In this document: positions 36,339 through 44,231 of the stretch, in pieces | How positions within the stretch are numbered: the first letter of the stretch is position 1 | How the letters are laid out: each line of letters begins with the position of its first letter | From: Acidimicrobiaceae bacterium | Lineage (GTDB): Bacteria; Actinomycetota; Acidimicrobiia; Acidimicrobiales; RAAP-2 | Direction: 5' to 3' | Assembly: GCA_003133325.1 (NCBI GenBank) | Contig: PKXA01000024.1 | Span: 62,001-126,000, forward strand | Length of the DNA: 64,000 nt | The notes under the pieces: model-generated | What the model was told of the DNA's origin: nothing | The model's input: only the letters and a program-made list of their open reading frames with translations | Database searches by the model: none | Position numbers and translations under genes: made by a program

Positions 36339-36375
36339 AAGGAGTCGCTTCTCACGAAGCGGCTCCTTTTTGTTT
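36339..36375 (+). terminator. Rho-independent terminator
   Basis: Stem ggagtcgcttc (36341-36351), loop tcac, stem gaagcggctcc (36356-36366) with one T:G wobble, extended by AA/TT pairs, followed by ttttt-g-ttt. It ends the unit that starts near 36130 and lies upstream of the small gene at 36463. Confidence 0.85.
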
Positions 36376-36462
36376 ACCCGGGAAAGACTCCAGAGAGCCC
36401 GGCGTGGCCCTGATCGCGGCGTAGTGCGGTCCATCATCAATTCCAATGAATGGAGGAAAACA

Positions 36463-36621
36463 ATGAACGAAGAAGACCACATCAGACAACATCAGCGTGA
36501 CCCGGCCACCACCCGGGCGGTCACCGAACGTGCCCGTCGGGAATGGGGAACCAGACTCATCGACGTCGGTGACTCACACGACAAGGGAGAGCAATCCTTG
36601 TGTGTCGGGGAAGCCGCCTGA
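36463..36621 (+). CDS. Small hypothetical protein with strong ribosome binding site
   Basis: 52 residues, MNEEDHIRQHQRDPATTRAV then TERARREWGTRLIDVGDSHD; hydrophilic and charged. TGGAGGAAAACA directly before ATG 36463 is the best Shine-Dalgarno in this neighbourhood, which is the reason for calling it. No family recognised. It faces the ABC exporter gene tail to tail and lies just after the terminator at 36339-36375. Confidence 0.6.
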   Translation: MNEEDHIRQHQRDPATTRAVTERARREWGTRLIDVGDSHDKGEQSLCVGEAA

Positions 36622-36679
36622 ACCACGGCGTGTGGTCCCCGGCGGTGACGCCGTTCAACACCGTCTCTAGACCGGGTCG

Positions 36680-38587
36680 TTACTCCTGACCCTGAAACTG
36701 GATTCGGTAGAGGTCGGCGTACACCCCGTTCGCCTCGAGGAGTTCGTCGTGGCGCCCCCGCTCTACGATCCGGCCGTGCTCCAACACCAGAATCATGTCG
36801 GCCTGCCGCACGGTAGACAGCCGGTGGGCGATCACCAGGGAGGTTCGGCCCCGGAGGGCAGTGGCCAATGCTCGCTGTACCGCCAACTCTGACTCCGAGT
36901 CGAGATGGGCGGTGGCTTCATCGAGGACCACCACCTCGGGTGCCTTCAACAGGAGCCGGGCGATGGCCAGGCGTTGCTTTTCGCCTCCGGACAATCGATA
37001 GCCGCGATCACCGACCACCGTGTCGACCCCGTCGGGGAGCGCCTCGATGAGGTTGGAGATCTGCGCACCGGCCAAGGCGTCGCGCAGTTGCGCCTCGGTG
37101 GCTTCGGGTTTGGCATAGAGGAGATTGTCCCGGATGGTCTCGTGGAACAGGTGGGCATCTTGGGTGACGACGCCGACGGTATCGGTCAGCGAGGCCATGG
37201 TCACATCCCGCACGTCGACACCGTTGATGCGGACCGCCCCGGACTGCACGTCATAGAGGCGGGGGAGGAGATGGCTGATGGTCGTCTTGCCGGCCCCCGA
37301 CGGCCCGACCAGGGCCACCAGTTGCCCTGGCTCGGCGGTGAAGCTGACGTCGAAGAGAACCTGCTGGGAGACAGTGGTGTCGAGCACAGCCACCGACTCC
37401 AGAGAGGCCAGGGAGACTTCTTCGGCCGTCGGATAGCGGAAGTCGACATGGTCGAACTCGATCCGCGCCGGACCCGGGGGCACTTTCACCGCGTCGGGCT
37501 TGTCGGCGATCATCGGGGGGAGGTCGAGGATCTCGAAGACTCGATCAAAAGAAACCAGGGCGGTCATGACGTCGATCTGGACATTGGACAACGAGGTGAG
37601 CGGCCCGTACAGCCGGGTGAGGTAGGCCGCCAGTGCCACCACAGAGCCGACGCTCAATCCTCCATCGACGGCCTGGATGCCACCCCACCCGTAGACCAGG
37701 GCGGTGGCCAACGATGCGGTGAGGGTCAGGGCGGCAATGAAGACCCGGGCGTACATGGCCTGGGTCACGCCGATGTCGCGTACCCGACCCGCCTTGTGCT
37801 CGAAGGAGTTCCGCTCTTCCGACGGTCGCCCGAACAGCTTGACCAACAGGGCGCCTGACACGTTGAACCGCTCGGTCATGGTGGTGTTCATCTGGGCGTT
37901 CAATCCATAGGCCTCGCGGGTGATCGACGACAGGCGTCGCCCCACCCGTTTGGCCGGGAGCACGAACACCGGCAGGATGACCAGGCTCACCAGAGTGATC
38001 TGCCACGACAGGAAGAACATGGCGATCAGCACCAGGGTGACGCTGACCAGGTTGGCCACAACCGACGACAAAATGTCGGTGAATGCCTGCTGGGCACCGA
38101 GCACGTCGTTGTTCAACCGGCTGATCAGAGCACCCGTCTGGGTTCGGGTGAAGAAGGAGATGGGCATCTTCTGGATGTGCTCGAAGACCCGTGACCGCAT
38201 GTCGAAGATGAGCCCTTCGCCCACCTTGGCCGACACCCACCGCTCGGCGATCGACAGCCCGGCATCGAACACGGCCAGCCCCCCGGCGATGAGGGCGAGA
38301 GTGACGATCAGGCTCCGGTGGTGCCCGAGTATGCCGTTGTTGATGATGTCGCGGAAGATGAGGGGGTTGGCCACGCCGATCACCGCATCGACCACTATCA
38401 ACACCATGAAGAAGGAGAGGATGTTGCGGTAGGGACGGCCGAACGACAGCATCCGCTTGGCGGTGCCCTTGGTGATGGTCTGTTGGACGACGGAGGCATC
38501 CCGACGCATCTGGCGCAGCGCCCCTCCGAATGACCCGCCCCCGCCCCCGCCCCCGCCTCTCGGCATCCCTCCTGCTCCGTGCATCAT
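36680..38587 (-). CDS. ABC transporter, fused permease/ATPase (MsbA/LmrA-like exporter)
   Basis: 635 residues from ATG 38587 (GTG 38626 and ATG 38584 also possible). A Gly-rich N-terminus with eight consecutive glycines precedes a six-helix exporter domain (FFMVLIVVDAVIGVANPLIF onward; MPISFFTRTQTGALISRLNN is the coupling region), then an ATPase domain with Walker A GPSGAGKTT, signature LSGGEKQRLAIARLLL, Walker B VVVLDEATAHLD and H-loop VIAHRLSTV. Half-size exporters like this work as homodimers moving lipids or drugs. Stands alone. Confidence 0.94.
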   Translation of the reverse strand: MMHGAGGMPRGGGGGGGGSFGGALRQMRRDASVVQQTITKGTAKRMLSFGRPYRNILSFFMVLIVVDAVIGVANPLIFRDIINNGILGHHRSLIVTLALIAGGLAVFDAGLSIAERWVSAKVGEGLIFDMRSRVFEHIQKMPISFFTRTQTGALISRLNNDVLGAQQAFTDILSSVVANLVSVTLVLIAMFFLSWQITLVSLVILPVFVLPAKRVGRRLSSITREAYGLNAQMNTTMTERFNVSGALLVKLFGRPSEERNSFEHKAGRVRDIGVTQAMYARVFIAALTLTASLATALVYGWGGIQAVDGGLSVGSVVALAAYLTRLYGPLTSLSNVQIDVMTALVSFDRVFEILDLPPMIADKPDAVKVPPGPARIEFDHVDFRYPTAEEVSLASLESVAVLDTTVSQQVLFDVSFTAEPGQLVALVGPSGAGKTTISHLLPRLYDVQSGAVRINGVDVRDVTMASLTDTVGVVTQDAHLFHETIRDNLLYAKPEATEAQLRDALAGAQISNLIEALPDGVDTVVGDRGYRLSGGEKQRLAIARLLLKAPEVVVLDEATAHLDSESELAVQRALATALRGRTSLVIAHRLSTVRQADMILVLEHGRIVERGRHDELLEANGVYADLYRIQFQGQE

Positions 38588-38702
38588 GCCTGGGACCCTA
38601 CTGTTGGAGGATCGGGGTCCCGTCACGGTCCAGAAGCGACACCGGGGCGGCGGTGGCCGCTCACTTCGGCTGCCCCCGGTGATGGCCCCGGTCAGGTGGT
38701 AA

Positions 38703-39779
38703 TCAGGTGCTCACGAGCCCCCGGCCGGTGATCGGGGGGAGGTCGAGAGCGGTCAGGAGCCCGGCGGGACCCTCCACCACTGCGGGGACCGCGTTGACCA
38801 GTCGCATGGCGGTGGCCTTCAACCCGGCGGTGTTGTGGTCGCCGTCGCTCCCCACGAGCTGAAGGTCGAGTGTGTAATTCGGTTCGCCGATGATCTGTAC
38901 GCGATAGCAGCCGTGACCGGCAGGTTGGGGCCAGTCCGGGCCGAGAGCGTCGTGGAGCCGGGTGACGTGCTCGAGGACGATCACCACCTTGCCGTTACGG
39001 ATCCCCCGGAGCTCAAAATGCAGCGCTCCGACCGTGCCCTTTTCGATGGTCCCGGCATCGACCTCGAACGTCTCGGTGGCCGGTAGACGCTCGTACCACT
39101 CGTCGACGGAGTCGAGCTCGACGTCGAGGCCGGCAGCCAGCTGACGCACCACGCTGCCCCACGCCGTCGTCAGCACCCCCGGTAGCAAGATCAGAGGCAC
39201 CTGATCCATCGGACGCCCGAAGCCCATGATGTCGAAGATGACCATGGGCTGGTTGTACGTGTTGTAGTTGAGGACCTCGGAGACGCGGACCTGGTCGATC
39301 CGTTCGCTTACCCCGGTGAGCACGAGGGGAAGGGCGTCGTTGGCAAATCCGGGGTCGACGCCATTGACGAAGAGCGAGACCCCGCCATCGATGGCCGCGG
39401 TCCGAACCGGATCGATCATCGAGTCATCGACCACACCGAACGGGTATTGGAGAAAGACCGGCCCCGAGGAGACCACATTCACCCCGGCCCGGAGAATGCG
39501 TTCCAGGTCGGCCAGCGCTTCCATCAGGCGATTGTCGGCCATGGCGGTGTGCACGACGACGTCGGGCTTCAGGGCCAACAATTCGTCCACATCATTGGTG
39601 GCGATGACGTCGAGGTGGCGGCCGAGGCCGGCCAACTCGCCTGCGTCTTTTCCCACTTTGTCGGGGTTGGACACCCACAGGCCGACCAACTCGAGGTCGG
39701 GCCGAACATCAATGCCGGCGATGGCATGTCGGCCGACGTTGCCCGTGCTCCAGGCGACAACTCGGTAGGTGCGGCTCAT
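38703..39779 (-). CDS. DapB/2,4-diaminopentanoate dehydrogenase-like NAD(P)-dependent protein
   Basis: 358 residues. N-terminal Rossmann fold: YRVVAWSTGNVGRHAIAGID, ELVGLWVSNPDKVGKDAGEL and DVVVHTAMADNRLMEALADL. The middle includes VNVVSSGPVFLQYPFG and FVNGVDPGFANDALPLVLTG. This layout matches the dihydrodipicolinate reductase N-domain proteins of actinobacteria often named NAD(P)H-dependent amine dehydrogenases; the true substrate is unknown. ATG 39779 is chosen because the upstream open frame is a minisatellite reading Thr-Ala-Pro repeats. It is downstream of an SDR gene in the same direction. Confidence 0.8.
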   Translation of the reverse strand: MSRTYRVVAWSTGNVGRHAIAGIDVRPDLELVGLWVSNPDKVGKDAGELAGLGRHLDVIATNDVDELLALKPDVVVHTAMADNRLMEALADLERILRAGVNVVSSGPVFLQYPFGVVDDSMIDPVRTAAIDGGVSLFVNGVDPGFANDALPLVLTGVSERIDQVRVSEVLNYNTYNQPMVIFDIMGFGRPMDQVPLILLPGVLTTAWGSVVRQLAAGLDVELDSVDEWYERLPATETFEVDAGTIEKGTVGALHFELRGIRNGKVVIVLEHVTRLHDALGPDWPQPAGHGCYRVQIIGEPNYTLDLQLVGSDGDHNTAGLKATAMRLVNAVPAVVEGPAGLLTALDLPPITGRGLVST

Positions 39780-39792
39780 GGCGGTCTCCTCA

Positions 39793-39907
39793 GTGGGTGC
39801 GGTGGGTGCGGTGGGTGCGGTGGGTGCGGTGGGTGCAGTGGGTGCAGTGGGTGCAGTGGGTGCAGTGGGTGCAGTGGGTGCGGTGGTTTCGGTGGTTTCG
39901 GTGGTTG
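39793..39907. repeat. Minisatellite: twelve 9-bp units
   Basis: Units from 39793: four gtgggtgcg, five gtgggtgca, one gtgggtgcg, two gtggtttcg, then a partial unit ending near 39907. It fills the gap between the SDR stop (39916) and the start region of the DapB-like gene (39779). The ordered variant blocks show growth by slippage or unequal crossing-over. Confidence 0.92.
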
Positions 39908-39915
39908 GTCGCCGC

Positions 39916-40704
39916 TCAGAGGTCGGGGAGGCCCATGTCGAGATTGGGCTGCTCGATGCCTCCGTCCACCTCAAGAATCTTGCCGGTGATGTAGGACCCT
40001 GCCTGGGAGGACAGATAGACCACCGCGGCGGCAATGTCCTCGGGATCGCCAATGCGACCCAGCGCGGTCCCGGCCTCCAATGCAGTCCGCAGTTCGTCGG
40101 TCTGCATCACGATGTCGAGCGCGGATGTGGCCACCGAACCCACCGCGATGGCATTGACCCGGATACGCGGCGACAGATCGGCGGCCGCCAGCCGGGTGTA
40201 GTGGGCCAGGGCCGCTTTGGCCGTGCCGTAGGCGAGGTAACCCCGGCCGGCCATCCGGCCCATGGCCGAGGAGATGTTGACGGCAGATCCTCCGTCGTGT
40301 TCGAGCATCAACGGAACCGCCGGGCGCAACAGGGCGTGGGCGGTGGCCACGTTGAAGTGGAACGCCTGCTCGAGGCGACCCGGCGAGGTGTCGAGAAATG
40401 GCCGGGGCATGGCACCGCCCACGTTGTTGACCACAAGGTCAAGTCGTCCGAAAGCCTTACGGGCGTGGTCCACCAGTCCGGCCACCGCTTCGAGATCGCT
40501 GAGATCGGCGGGGACCACCACTGCCTTCCGACCGGCAGCCTCAATGGCGGCAGCCACCACGCTGAGTTGGTCCTCGGTGCGGGCGGACACCACCACATCA
40601 GCGCCTGCCTCGGCCAGCGCTACAGCCGTTGCCGCGCCGATACCCCGGCCGGCGCCGGTGACGATGGCCACCTTGTCGGTGATGCGAAAGCGGTCAAGGA
40701 TCAT
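39916..40704 (-). CDS. SDR family oxidoreductase (FabG-like)
   Basis: 262 residues. [10 protein letters not shown] cofactor loop, NNVGG (variant of NNAG), Ser in [21 protein letters not shown] (Tyr/Lys) and the C-terminal [20 protein letters not shown] then [11 protein letters not shown], typical of FabG-like classical SDRs. Substrate unknown. Upstream of the DapB-like gene; the two may be co-transcribed across the minisatellite. Confidence 0.92.
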   Translation of the reverse strand: MILDRFRITDKVAIVTGAGRGIGAATAVALAEAGADVVVSARTEDQLSVVAAAIEAAGRKAVVVPADLSDLEAVAGLVDHARKAFGRLDLVVNNVGGAMPRPFLDTSPGRLEQAFHFNVATAHALLRPAVPLMLEHDGGSAVNISSAMGRMAGRGYLAYGTAKAALAHYTRLAAADLSPRIRVNAIAVGSVATSALDIVMQTDELRTALEAGTALGRIGDPEDIAAAVVYLSSQAGSYITGKILEVDGGIEQPNLDMGLPDL

Positions 40705-40811
40705 CGAATCTCCCCCCTCGTATCCGACACGTCTAGCAGTCGATGACCTGTTGGCGCCATGTCATCGGAGTGGCGGATGGCCGCGTGTATTGATACATGT
40801 GCCCGTCACGA

Positions 40812-41258
40812 TCAATCGGCCAGATCGGCGACGGCCACGATGCGCAGGGGCCGAACCCGAACCAGAAGTTCGCCCGGGACGCCATTGCGACGACCGTATT
40901 CCTCGGCTCGTTCGCCTCCCATGTAGCGCCCGCCCAGCATGGCCGCCCATCGAGCTACTTCTCCGCTGTCATCGCTCAGTGTGGCGACGCCGTCAATGGT
41001 GACAAAGGAAAATGGAGGGCGTTCGTCGTCGATGCAGATGGCTACCCGGGGATCTCGCCGCAGGCCCTTCCCCTTTATTGTGTCTTCGCCGGTGGTGAAG
41101 ACGATGTCGCCGATCGGGGAGTCGGGCCCAGCGGCAGCAGTGTCGAGCGCGAACCAGACGGGTGCAACATGGGAGCGTCCGTCGGCCCGCACCGTAGCCA
41201 CCTTGGCAGTGTGGGCGGGTTGAGATTGGAGAAACGACCGCACGTCGTCGTCACTCAT
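40812..41258 (-). CDS. PPOX-class F420-dependent oxidoreductase-like protein
   Basis: 148 residues from ATG 41258. Split-barrel flavin/F420-binding fold: RSFLQSQPAHTAKVATVRAD, GRSHVAPVWFALD, IVFTTGEDTIKGKGLRRDPR, VAICIDDERPPFSFVTIDG and a C-terminal GGERAEEYGRRN helix. The F-T-T-G-x-x-x-x-K-x-x-x-L-x-R-D-P-R pattern is that of the TIGR03618-type F420 proteins. ATG 41342 is an alternative start but would overlap the upstream gene. Confidence 0.85.
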   Translation of the reverse strand: MSDDDVRSFLQSQPAHTAKVATVRADGRSHVAPVWFALDTAAAGPDSPIGDIVFTTGEDTIKGKGLRRDPRVAICIDDERPPFSFVTIDGVATLSDDSGEVARWAAMLGGRYMGGERAEEYGRRNGVPGELLVRVRPLRIVAVADLAD

Positions 41259-41296
41259 CGGGTGGCAGGGCAAGGGGGCTCCCTCGGTCGGGTCGG

Positions 41297-41818
41297 CTAG
41301 GCCGGGCGGGTCGATGGGAGCCCGAGTTTGCGGTGATCCCATGACACCACCCGTTCGACTGCGAGCTTGGCGACGATCCGCTTGGTGAGCATCGTCTCCA
41401 CAAAAGGTCGGAGATCGTCGGTGTACGTGCCGTAGTACCGCTCGAAGAGGTTCACCCCGAGTGCGAATCTCCGCTCGGGCTCTTCGACAATCTCGGTCCG
41501 ACCGACCAGTTCGACCCCACGTAGCTCTTCGTAGTAGTCGCCGTCCTCGAACATGCAGGTGATCCGGGAGTCCCGCCCCAGGTTCACCGCCTTTTGTGCC
41601 TTGGCCTTGGTCTCGATGGCGACAGCATTCTCGAGGAATCCGTACCACATGGCCACGGCGTGGATGGAGCCGTCGTGGTTGAGCGTGCACATTGTCATCG
41701 GCCGGCGCTCGTGGATGAAGGCATCGATCTCTTCGGGCGTCATCTTGATGGTCGCCCGTTGATTCACCCCGTGGCCCATCTGTTGTGTCGTGTCCTGCTC
41801 GTGCTCGTGCTCGCTCAT
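41297..41818 (-). CDS. Pyridoxamine 5'-phosphate oxidase-like split-barrel protein
   Basis: 173 residues. MTPEEIDAFIHERRPMTMCT, LNHDGSIHAVAMWYGFLENA, AIETKAKAQKAVNLGRDSRI and TCMFEDGDYYEELRGVELVG follow the PPOX/split-barrel fold with flavin or F420 as cofactor. The N-terminal 25 residues (EHEHEQDTTQQMGHGVNQ) are a low-complexity extension. First gene of a pair with the related protein downstream; they may act on similar substrates or form a complex. Confidence 0.85.
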   Translation of the reverse strand: MSEHEHEQDTTQQMGHGVNQRATIKMTPEEIDAFIHERRPMTMCTLNHDGSIHAVAMWYGFLENAVAIETKAKAQKAVNLGRDSRITCMFEDGDYYEELRGVELVGRTEIVEEPERRFALGVNLFERYYGTYTDDLRPFVETMLTKRIVAKLAVERVVSWDHRKLGLPSTRPA

Positions 41819-41970
41819 GGTTCCCCTTCACCTCATCGATAGCCAGCCCACCCGGTCGGGCACCACTCGGTGGTCGATCCGAGTATCAGGGTGAGCGTAT
41901 CGGGAGCAAGGTGCCTCGTGAGGTAACGGGGCGAGATCGTTCGACGTGGGTCACCCGGAACTTGAGAAGT

Positions 41971-42035
41971 TCCACCTCTGGGCGAATCGGCCCGATTTGG
42001 GGCGGGGCCTCATTGCCCATTCGCCCAGAGGTGGA
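41971..42035. repeat. Inverted repeat with 17-bp perfect arms
   Basis: Arms tccacctctgggcgaat (41971-41987) and its exact complement (42019-42035) around a 31-nt loop. It lies in the 340-bp gap between the divergent PPOX and AarF-type genes. No T-tract follows, so it is not a simple terminator; it could be a transcript fold, a protein site or a mobile-element end. Confidence 0.8.
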
Positions 42036-42048
42036 TAATTGCCGCGCC

Positions 42049-42113
42049 GGCCGACCCACCGCCGACCCACCGCCGACCCACCACAGGCCCACCGCCGACC
42101 CACCACAGGCCAC
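42049..42113. repeat. Short direct repeats of ccgacccacc
   Basis: Three consecutive ccgacccacc-type units are followed by two longer units containing cccaccacaggcc. C-rich and slippage-prone, 50-110 bp upstream of the AarF-type gene. No other feature is seen in 41832-42159 apart from the inverted repeat. Confidence 0.8.
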
Positions 42114-42159
42114 ACGTCACCTTTTCGCCCATGGCTGTGCTCGCCGTAGGCTGCCTGTC

Positions 42160-43680
42160 ATGCCGTTCTCGATTGCCTCGTCTGATCCGCGGATCCCCCG
42201 GATCCATGCTCGGAGGCTTCCGAGTCCCACCAGACGGGAGTTGACACGCCGAAGTGTGGTGATTGCCGAGGTCTCCGCCAAACGGTTCGCCGGGGTGGCG
42301 CTTCGACAGGTCCGTCATGCCCGTCGTGGCCCGCTGCCCCTAGCGGTGTTGGCGCGGCCCTTGCGGAGGACCTTCGAGGACCTCGGCGGCACCTATCTGA
42401 AGTTCGGCCAACTGGTGGCTTCCTCCCCCGGGGTCTTCGGGGAGGAATTCTCCGACGAATTCCGCACCTGTCTCGATACCGGCCCGACAGTCCCGTTCGA
42501 GATCGTGCGGGAGGTCATCGAGAGCGACCTCGGGATGCCTCTTCACGAAGCCTTCACCCATTTCGACCCCTCCCCGATCGGGCGGGCATCGATTGCGGTG
42601 GTCCACCGGGCCACCCTTCACGACGGCACCGACGTGGCGGTGAAGGTTCTCCGTCCGGGAATCGAGTCGATGGTGTCGGTCGACCTCGACTTACTGCAGC
42701 CGCTACTCGACATGGTGGCAAAACAGACCGGTGACCAGGCGGCCGGTACCCTCATGCAGCTCTTTTCGGGATTCCGGGTCCAGATCGGCGAGGAGCTCGA
42801 CCTTCGCAACGAGGCGCGGGCGTTGGCCGCTTTCAGCGAACTCCTCGACGAGTTCGACCTGCCGTTGGTGGTCGTGCCCGAGCCGTTTCCGGCATTCTCC
42901 GGCCCCAATGTGCTGACCATGGAGTTCCTCGACGGCGTGCCGATCGACGATCTGGCCGGTGCGGCCAAATTCGGCGTGGATCCCGGCCCTCTCGTCGAGC
43001 AGGTGGTGCGAGCCTTCTTCCTCACCACTGTGCGGTGGGGAGCGTTCCACGGTGACGTGCACGCCGGCAACATGCTCTTGCTCCGGGATGGCCGCATCGG
43101 CATCATCGACTGGGGCATCGTGGGACGCCTCGACCCCGAGACCCACTACTTCTTTGTCCGCCTACTCGAGGCGGTGCTGGGCAACGAGGAGGCATGGGGA
43201 GACATTGCTGCCCATCTGACCCGTACCTATGGGCCGGCGATGCAGCAGGGTCTGGGTCTGTCCGACGACGAACTGGCCGGGTTCGTCAGGGGGTTGATCG
43301 AACCGATCTTGATGCGACCGTTCGGCGAGGTCAGCCTGGGGGCACTCATTCAGGCACCCCAGGTGCAGGCGGCCAAGGCCCAGGGCATCGAGGCCCACAA
43401 CCGCTCAGCTCGGGCGGTGGCCGGACGACTCCGGGCGCAACGGAAGCTGCGGCGATTGGCCGACGAGTCGGGTGGGACCGACTCGGAGTTCGATCGCGGA
43501 ACGTTTCTGCTGGGGAAGCAGCTGATGTACTTCGAGCGGTACGGCAAGATGTTCCTGGCCGACGTGCCGCTCTTCCACGACCGGGCCTTCTTCGAATCGG
43601 TGGTGGCGTCGGCCCCGACCCCGACCCGCATGGAGACCTCGACCCTTCCTCTGACCCCTCGCCGCGACGAACCGAAGTGA
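42160..43680 (+). CDS. ABC1/UbiB (AarF) family atypical kinase
   Basis: 506 residues from ATG 42160. The family's marks are present: LGGTYLKFGQLVASSPGVFG (KxGQ motif), IGRASIAVVHRATLHDGTDV (Ala-rich nucleotide loop), VAVKVLRPGIESMV (lysine), GEELDLRNEARALAAF, AFHGDVHAGNMLLLRDGRIG (catalytic loop) and IIDWGIVGRLDPE (metal-binding D). UbiB/ABC1 proteins have ATPase activity linked to isoprenoid or quinone lipids. No C-terminal membrane helix is obvious. Overlaps the phosphatase gene by GTGA. Confidence 0.92.
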   Translation: MPFSIASSDPRIPRIHARRLPSPTRRELTRRSVVIAEVSAKRFAGVALRQVRHARRGPLPLAVLARPLRRTFEDLGGTYLKFGQLVASSPGVFGEEFSDEFRTCLDTGPTVPFEIVREVIESDLGMPLHEAFTHFDPSPIGRASIAVVHRATLHDGTDVAVKVLRPGIESMVSVDLDLLQPLLDMVAKQTGDQAAGTLMQLFSGFRVQIGEELDLRNEARALAAFSELLDEFDLPLVVVPEPFPAFSGPNVLTMEFLDGVPIDDLAGAAKFGVDPGPLVEQVVRAFFLTTVRWGAFHGDVHAGNMLLLRDGRIGIIDWGIVGRLDPETHYFFVRLLEAVLGNEEAWGDIAAHLTRTYGPAMQQGLGLSDDELAGFVRGLIEPILMRPFGEVSLGALIQAPQVQAAKAQGIEAHNRSARAVAGRLRAQRKLRRLADESGGTDSEFDRGTFLLGKQLMYFERYGKMFLADVPLFHDRAFFESVVASAPTPTRMETSTLPLTPRRDEPK

Positions 43681-44231
43681 AGATCTGCTTCGTGTGCACC
43701 GGCAACATCTGCCGGTCGCCGATTGCCGATGTGGTGCTGCGCCGCATGGCGGCCGAGACCCCGATGACGGACGGATCGGTGTTGGCCGACCATCTCGAGA
43801 TTTCGAGCGCGGGGACCGGCAACTGGCACGCGGGTGAACCGATGGATCCGCGGGCCGCCGCCGTTCTGGGCACCCACGGGTATACCGATCACGGGCACCG
43901 GGCCCGGGCGTTCAAGGCGTCGTGGTTTGACCGCACCGACCTGGTGGTCTCCCTGGCCCGGGGCCATCAACAGACCCTGCGGAGCCTGGCCCGCCACCGG
44001 GCCGGTGGCAGGGAAGATCATGAAGCCAAATTGGTGTTGCTGCGATCCTACGACCGCAGGGCCGGTGGCCAGGTGGACGTGCCCGACCCGTACTACGGAG
44101 AGGCTGCCGACTTCGAAGCGTGCTTGGCGATGGTCGAGGCTGGTTGTCGTGGGCTGGCCGACCAACTCAGCGTTCAGCTGGACGATTCGCCGGCCGACGG
44201 GCTGAAAGTCAGGAACGACTCGGCCTCGTAA
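43677..44231 (+). CDS. Low-molecular-weight protein tyrosine phosphatase
   Basis: 184 residues from GTG 43677. Active-site loop C7-T-G-N-I-C-R13 followed by SPIADVVLRR, and the general-acid Asp in VPDPYYG (about residue 140). The SAGTGNWHAGEPMDPRAAAV segment after the P-loop is the usual LMW-PTP text. It removes phosphate from protein tyrosines in the cytoplasm, or acts as an arsenate-reductase-like relative. The C-terminal 20 residues run over the 3' end of the opposite sulfatase gene (58 bp overlap). Confidence 0.92.
   Translation: MKICFVCTGNICRSPIADVVLRRMAAETPMTDGSVLADHLEISSAGTGNWHAGEPMDPRAAAVLGTHGYTDHGHRARAFKASWFDRTDLVVSLARGHQQTLRSLARHRAGGREDHEAKLVLLRSYDRRAGGQVDVPDPYYGEAADFEACLAMVEAGCRGLADQLSVQLDDSPADGLKVRNDSAS

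Noticed and set aside
36250-36462. N-terminal extension of the 52-residue gene at 36463
   Set aside because: It would run across the terminator; the ribosome binding site just before ATG 36463 is much better.
39780-40052. Upstream extension of the DapB-like gene through the minisatellite (Thr-Ala-Pro repeats)
   Set aside because: The family N-terminus begins at ATG 39779; the extension is pure repeat and overlaps the SDR gene.
41785-42159. Possible third transposase relic (WVTRNL and cacctctggg resemble the copy at 12660-12720)
   Set aside because: Only a few codons match and the resemblance includes the inverted-repeat arm; too little to call.
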